From assembly GCA_018287875.1 (NCBI GenBank), contig JAGVVL010000001.1, positions 4,774,001-4,838,000 of the forward strand: a stretch of 64,000 nucleotides of DNA, given 5' to 3'. The first letter of the stretch is position 1. The number at the start of each line of letters is the position of its first letter. This DNA is from Nigrospora sphaerica (taxonomy: Eukaryota; Ascomycota; Sordariomycetes; Amphisphaeriales; Apiosporaceae). The notes beneath the pieces were generated by a model. The model worked only from the letters and a program-made list of their open reading frames with translations, searched no databases and was not told the DNA's origin. The position numbers and the translations under genes were made by a program. Positions 59,482-64,000 of this stretch are shown in pieces.

Positions 59482-62400
59482 TTACTCGTCATCCTCTTCG
59501 TCTTCTTCTTCCTCGTCATCGACATCCATGCCTTCGGCTGCCGTAATAGAAAAGGAGGGCTCTTGATCGACACCGATGTAGCTGTCGCTCATGAGGAACA
59601 GCTTGAGATCGTGTTTGCCCGGCGAAGGAACCGTGTACTCGAGGCGCACATTGGCCTGTCGCCCGATCGTAACGCGCTTGATCGCGAGGAGCGTCCTGGT
59701 ACTCTCCTCTCCCACCACCAGCCACCAGTTCTCCAGCTTCTTGACAGGGTAGAACGGCGCATGCACGGTTATGTCCACTTCTTCGTCCTCTTCGACCTCG
59801 CGGTCGATCTGGACGCTGAGGTACGCTGGCTCGTTGGCGTGGATATTCTCTTCGTCCAGCACCTCGAAGTTCAGCGTGATGTCGGGGTATTTGTTGTTGG
59901 TGAAGTTGGCTGCTTCGGCCAGCTGCCGTTGGGAAAGTCCCAGACGCTTAATCAGAGTGCCGTAGTCGGCGTTCTCCTCGGGGTTCATGGCCTCCATGAA
60001 GTCAAATATGTCCTTGATGCTATTGGGCCTAGGGTTAGCATAATTCGTGTCGACAAGCAGGCGTGCTACGTACCCAAACTCGTTAGCCACCTTGACAACC
60101 TCGGGCGAGAAGTGAGGGATTTGCTTAAGCGGGCTGTCCCGGTCCCACATGGCCTGCACTGCCATCTGTGACATCTCCATGGCGTTCATGGCATTGAGAT
60201 GGCCGTCCGACGACAAAACATCCACCGTGGCGCTCAGTAGACTGAGGACCTTGGAGACGATGACCTCTTGGTCTTTGGCCAGGTCGATCGGTAGTTGCAT
60301 GCGGGAGAAATGAGCCTGGAGAAGGACAAAGGCTTTGAAGTGCGGCGAATCGTAGACGGGCTCCGACATCTTTACCGGCACCCGGTCGTAAATGCGCCGC
60401 AGCAGGTTCTCTTCATGGCGTCGGATCTGGATCGTCTCGAACTCCGTGGCCGAGGTTACGATCTCAAGAATACCCTTGAGCTTCGTCTTGGCGCTCAACG
60501 AGAGCAGGAACGTCTGCATCGTAATGTACGAAATGTTGTAGTAGGCCGCAATCATGGCTGCGTTCTGCGGCGCCACAGACCCGTCGTCCTCATCGAAGTC
60601 AACGATCTTGGACTCGGTCAGCTCCTTGAGCGTCGTCACCACCAGATCAGACAGATACTCGTTCAGGCCGTCGGTGGTCGTGCTTGTTAGGCTGTAGTAG
60701 CTTGGGTTGGCGAGCAGACGTCGGTAAAAGTAGGTGAACGTGGTCCAGTTTATGGCATCCTCTGCCGACGTGAACACCCTCGTGCTGACCTCGGTGACGA
60801 AGGCATCGTGGACGAAGTTGTGCAGGTGGGACTCTACGGGCAGAGCCTCGTTCAGGAACTTCTTGTAGTACTCTCTTCGCGTCCCCGGCACCATCAGGAC
60901 ACCGCGGCCTCGGCCATCTCGGGACGGCCGCAGAGCCTTGCCGAACATCTGCAGCACTTCACTCAGCGAATAGTCGACGTAGCGGTGCTCGCGACCTTCG
61001 AAGTACTGTGTGCCCATGACAATCACGAGGTGCGCGGTGCAGTCCAGCTCCCAGCATACGTCCCGAGATGCCACAAGAACCTGGATGGCGCCCTGGTTGT
61101 AGAGATGTTTGACAATTCTCTTATCGCTTTGGCCGAGAGCCTCGTGGTAGTACCCAACGCCGTGGGAGAGGGCCTCGGCCAGAGCTTCTTCCTGAACACG
61201 TTCCAGGATCGGCCGCAGTTGTTCGACATCCACATGCAAAAATCTATCTTCGTCGTCATCTGCCAAGCAAGCCGCCAGCAGATCGCGAGCGGTGGATCTC
61301 GTCTGCTTCCGGCTGGCAACAAAGACCATGGCGGGCTGGTCCGGCGACGTCTCCGTGATGGCAAGATAGGTTGGCTTTGCCATTGCAAGCATCAGGGACG
61401 GGAAGTGGGGGGTGGAGTAGGACTGGATACGGAGCTCCAGTGGGAGAGGCCGCGCGTGTGGGCTAAAGTTGTAGATGTCCTTCTTTTTGGCATCAATCCA
61501 CTCGCCGATGTCTCGGGCGTTGGCGAGCGACACGCTCAGGCCCACCATGCGAAGATTCATTTCTTCCGTTGAGCGGATGTAGTGCATCCGCGAAACAATA
61601 ATCTCGTAGATGTATCCTTGTTGGCCTCCTAGCAGGTGCAGCTCGTCGGCGATGAACAACTCTACGGTGAGAATGTTCTTGCGTCGGTGCCACTGTCTCG
61701 ACAAAACGTCCCACTGCGTGGGCGTGGCCAGGATCAGGTCGCCCTGTTCGAGGAGCTTCAAGTCCGTCGCGGTCTCGCCCGTGAGTTTGACAATTTCTTT
61801 GCCACCCCGGAGGTTACCCAGCCGCGTCTGCCAGTCCTGAAGCCGAATGTCTACTTGCTCTTGGAAGGGGGCAATGTAAACAGCGCGGCCGTACTCTGGT
61901 TTGGACCAGTGCCTCAACAACGCGAACTCGGCGCACACCGTCTTGCCGCTGCCCGTGGGAGCACCAACGAAGACGTTATCGTCGGTGGTATACAAGGAGT
62001 TGAACGTTTGCGTCTGGATCTTGTTGAAGTAGTCCCAGTCTTTGTAGATGGCAGCATAGTCTTTAACTTTGAGAGCAGCAACGGGCAGAGGCTGGAGGTC
62101 CAGCAGCTGTGTGTGAGGCGGGAACTTCTCCGGCAGGATAAGTTTTTGGAAAGAGATGGGCAGCCTGGTTTCCGAGTGCATCCACCGGTCCGAAATCACG
62201 GAGATGAAGTAGTTTGGCGGCATGGGATCGGTGATGGGCACCGTGAACTCAACCATATGCTCGTTGGATTCGGAGACAGCGTAGTCCTTGCGAAGCAGGA
62301 ATTGGTCGTAGAAAAGGACGTCCTCGCCGTCGCAATCCTCGACCATGATCCAAAAGTTCTCGGCGGAGCCGTGAAGCGAGTCGTCCCATTCAAAGGTCGG

Positions 62401-64000
62401 CGTAATACTCAACTCGATCCGCAGCATAGACCTAGTCATGGGCTGCGCCTGGGCCTGGACCTCGACCCGCGGGAACTTGGCAACAAGCTCACAAACCCTT
62501 CGGCCCTCCTTGGGCATGCCTAGGAGCTGACCCATGCGTGGGGGGTCCAGATCGAAGTAGCTACTCCATGGAACGTCCACTCGCTCGGCTTTGGTCACGA
62601 TCCCACGCTCGTTTGGGCGCAATGGGAACTGCCGTAACGGCGTCATTGTCGGCCACATGCGTTTCTCGGCCATCTTGCAGAGATCCAAAGCGGTCTTGCA
62701 AACGCTGGCCCAGCCCTTCTGCAGCGTGATCTCAAAAATGGCGCGCAGGATGCGGCCGGCCGACTGCGTCACATACACCATATCAGCCATGAGCGCCAGG
62801 CCCTCCAGCTTGAGACGCGAGATGTAGGCCTGCAGAAGCACGTTGATCTTGGCGTGCGGCTCCTCGATGCTTTCTTTGACGGGAACGGGAACTCTCCCGA
62901 GAAGTTTTGCCAGCTCGAGCTTCTCATCTTGCCGGACCGGGATGTACTTGAATTCGGCACTCTGTGCGAAAACGCGGAAGAGCTCGATCGTGGTGATGGA
63001 GGGTTGTATGAGTTTGTTGTACGTGTCCATGGAGCCGTACGTGATATAGTAGTGCGATGCTATGCGTCCGAGTTCGGTGCCCTTCAATCTGCCCGATTTT
63101 TCATCGTACGTGATGAGATTTGATTTCTTCAATACGGTCGCCGCCGAATGAATGAGGTCGACACGCTTTTGCTCCAGTGCTTCGTCGTCTTCGTAGTCGG
63201 CGCCGACGCTGTATAGACCCGGCGACCGCAGCATCCGGACAAAAAGGTACGTGTAGCCCAGCCATTCGACAGCTTCGTCTCGTGTTCGAACATTACCGAG
63301 AACGATCTCGGCGTTCAAGTTGTCGACTAACCTGCTGGCAAACTGACTCTCGATAGGCAGCTGCTGGTTGAGCAGCGAGAGGTAGTATTGCATCTCGTTC
63401 TGGGTGGTGATGATGATGCCCTCGCCGTACGTGTCGTACTGGGGACGTCCAGCTCGTCCTAGCATTTGTAGGGTATCCTGGGGACTCAGCTCCACCCAGC
63501 TGCCCTTTTCGGGCGAGTAGACCTGAGTGCCTTTGATGATGACGGTATGGGCCGGCAAGTTGACACCCCACGCCAGGGTTGCGGTACAAACCAGGACCTG
63601 AATGAGTCCTTTCTCAAAGAGGTCCTCCACGTCGGACCGGTCAGCACGGCTCATTCCAGCATGGTGAATACCGAACCCATAGGGTAGGAGGTCTTGCAGG
63701 TCCTTGTCCGTGGCGTTTTCGGAGATGTCCTTGAGCACCTCACGGGAACCAGAGTCGTGCCGCAAGATCTGGTTGATGGTCTCCATCTCGAGAGCCTTGT
63801 CTCGCACGTACTTAGCCGTCTTGGCGGTTTCCTTGCGAGAGTGCACGAAGATAAGCATTTGGTTGTTGTGCGTCCCGACATGCTCAATAACCTTGTTGTA
63901 AGTGATGTCGTTCATGGTCTTGAGCTGTTTGATGGCTTTCCTATCGGTAACACCAATAAACTCTTGTCTCAGGGGGCAGGGTCGGTAAGAACCGTCGAAG
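59482..64000 (-). CDS. brr2: Pre-mRNA splicing helicase Brr2 (5' part outside window)
   Basis: Partial gene running off the right edge: exons 64000-60074 and 60028-59482, about 1490 residues to the stop. The 45-base intron (60073-60029; GTACGT donor, GCTAAC branch site, TAG acceptor) is a multiple of three without a stop; removing it restores NEFGPNSIKDIFDFMEAMN. The visible part begins inside the first Ski2-like helicase cassette (FDGSYRPCPLRQEF), continues with motif VI QMLGRAGRPQYD and a Sec63 domain, then the second cassette with Walker A GAPTGSGKT, DELH, a degenerate motif VI (QMFGKALRP) and the second Sec63 domain, and ends in an acidic tail. Two cassettes in tandem identify Brr2, the U5 snRNP helicase that unwinds U4/U6. 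Full-length homologues are near 2200 residues, so about one third is missing. Confidence 0.95.
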   Translation of the reverse strand, partial: FDGSYRPCPLRQEFIGVTDRKAIKQLKTMNDITYNKVIEHVGTHNNQMLIFVHSRKETAKTAKYVRDKALEMETINQILRHDSGSREVLKDISENATDKDLQDLLPYGFGIHHAGMSRADRSDVEDLFEKGLIQVLVCTATLAWGVNLPAHTVIIKGTQVYSPEKGSWVELSPQDTLQMLGRAGRPQYDTYGEGIIITTQNEMQYYLSLLNQQLPIESQFASRLVDNLNAEIVLGNVRTRDEAVEWLGYTYLFVRMLRSPGLYSVGADYEDDEALEQKRVDLIHSAATVLKKSNLITYDEKSGRLKGTELGRIASHYYITYGSMDTYNKLIQPSITTIELFRVFAQSAEFKYIPVRQDEKLELAKLLGRVPVPVKESIEEPHAKINVLLQAYISRLKLEGLALMADMVYVTQSAGRILRAIFEITLQKGWASVCKTALDLCKMAEKRMWPTMTPLRQFPLRPNERGIVTKAERVDVPWSSYFDLDPPRMGQLLGMPKEGRRVCELVAKFPRVEVQAQAQPMTRSMLRIELSITPTFEWDDSLHGSAENFWIMVEDCDGEDVLFYDQFLLRKDYAVSESNEHMVEFTVPITDPMPPNYFISVISDRWMHSETRLPISFQKLILPEKFPPHTQLLDLQPLPVAALKVKDYAAIYKDWDYFNKIQTQTFNSLYTTDDNVFVGAPTGSGKTVCAEFALLRHWSKPEYGRAVYIAPFQEQVDIRLQDWQTRLGNLRGGKEIVKLTGETATDLKLLEQGDLILATPTQWDVLSRQWHRRKNILTVELFIADELHLLGGQQGYIYEIIVSRMHYIRSTEEMNLRMVGLSVSLANARDIGEWIDAKKKDIYNFSPHARPLPLELRIQSYSTPHFPSLMLAMAKPTYLAITETSPDQPAMVFVASRKQTRSTARDLLAACLADDDEDRFLHVDVEQLRPILERVQEEALAEALSHGVGYYHEALGQSDKRIVKHLYNQGAIQVLVASRDVCWELDCTAHLVIVMGTQYFEGREHRYVDYSLSEVLQMFGKALRPSRDGRGRGVLMVPGTRREYYKKFLNEALPVESHLHNFVHDAFVTEVSTRVFTSAEDAINWTTFTYFYRRLLANPSYYSLTSTTTDGLNEYLSDLVVTTLKELTESKIVDFDEDDGSVAPQNAAMIAAYYNISYITMQTFLLSLSAKTKLKGILEIVTSATEFETIQIRRHEENLLRRIYDRVPVKMSEPVYDSPHFKAFVLLQAHFSRMQLPIDLAKDQEVIVSKVLSLLSATVDVLSSDGHLNAMNAMEMSQMAVQAMWDRDSPLKQIPHFSPEVVKVANEFGYVARLLVDTNYANPRPNSIKDIFDFMEAMNPEENADYGTLIKRLGLSQRQLAEAANFTNNKYPDITLNFEVLDEENIHANEPAYLSVQIDREVEEDEEVDITVHAPFYPVKKLENWWLVVGEESTRTLLAIKRVTIGRQANVRLEYTVPSPGKHDLKLFLMSDSYIGVDQEPSFSITAAEGMDVDDEEEEDEEDDE

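Overview
The window is nuclear DNA of a filamentous ascomycete, most likely a Sordariomycete and plausibly Sordariales; family or genus cannot be fixed from the sequence alone. The signs are GC-rich coding DNA, short introns (45 to about 160 bases) with GTRNGT-like donors and CTAAC or CTGAC branch sites 8 to 20 bases before the acceptor, no operons, and proteins with fungal architectures (Fhl1, Sld3, Ssk2-type MAPKKK, a separate arginine-specific carbamoyl-phosphate synthase). I resolved thirteen protein genes. Nine have intron models whose spliced lengths are exact multiples of three, brr2 is cut by the window edge, and one (50683-51363) has an unresolved 5' end.

Layout. 1-15 kb: fhl1 (-), a class-B bHLH factor (+), then sld3 (-), which appears as four separate ORFs but is one gene with three introns. 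15-25 kb: the HOG-pathway MAPKKK ssk2 (+) and a secreted type-B carboxylesterase (-). 25-27 kb: a homeodomain factor (-). 27-40 kb: about 13.2 kb without any convincing gene, lying upstream of the homeodomain gene; it holds G-rich tracts, a CATGG pentamer array and many TACCTA/TAGGTA motifs. 40-48 kb: an HAD phosphatase of the glycerol-phosphatase/DOG type (-), the ribosome-assembly GTPase nug1 (+), and arg-3, the large subunit of arginine-specific carbamoyl-phosphate synthase (-). 50-64 kb, all minus strand: a small acidic orphan protein, npl4, a PWWP-domain chromatin protein, and the 3' two thirds of brr2, which runs off the right edge.

The genes do not form a biosynthetic cluster. They are mostly conserved housekeeping and regulatory genes: replication initiation (sld3), ribosome supply (fhl1, nug1), splicing (brr2), ubiquitin-dependent extraction (npl4), arginine synthesis (arg-3) and osmotic signalling (ssk2). 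Divergent pairs with shared upstream regions are fhl1/bHLH, sld3/ssk2 and phosphatase/nug1. I saw no transposon, CRISPR array, rRNA gene or intact tRNA gene. No undescribed multi-gene system is evident. The features most worth following are the long gene-free region, readable three-fold introns, a probable GC-AG intron, a cluster of CDK-type sites in Sld3, and a tetrapeptide repeat in Fhl1.
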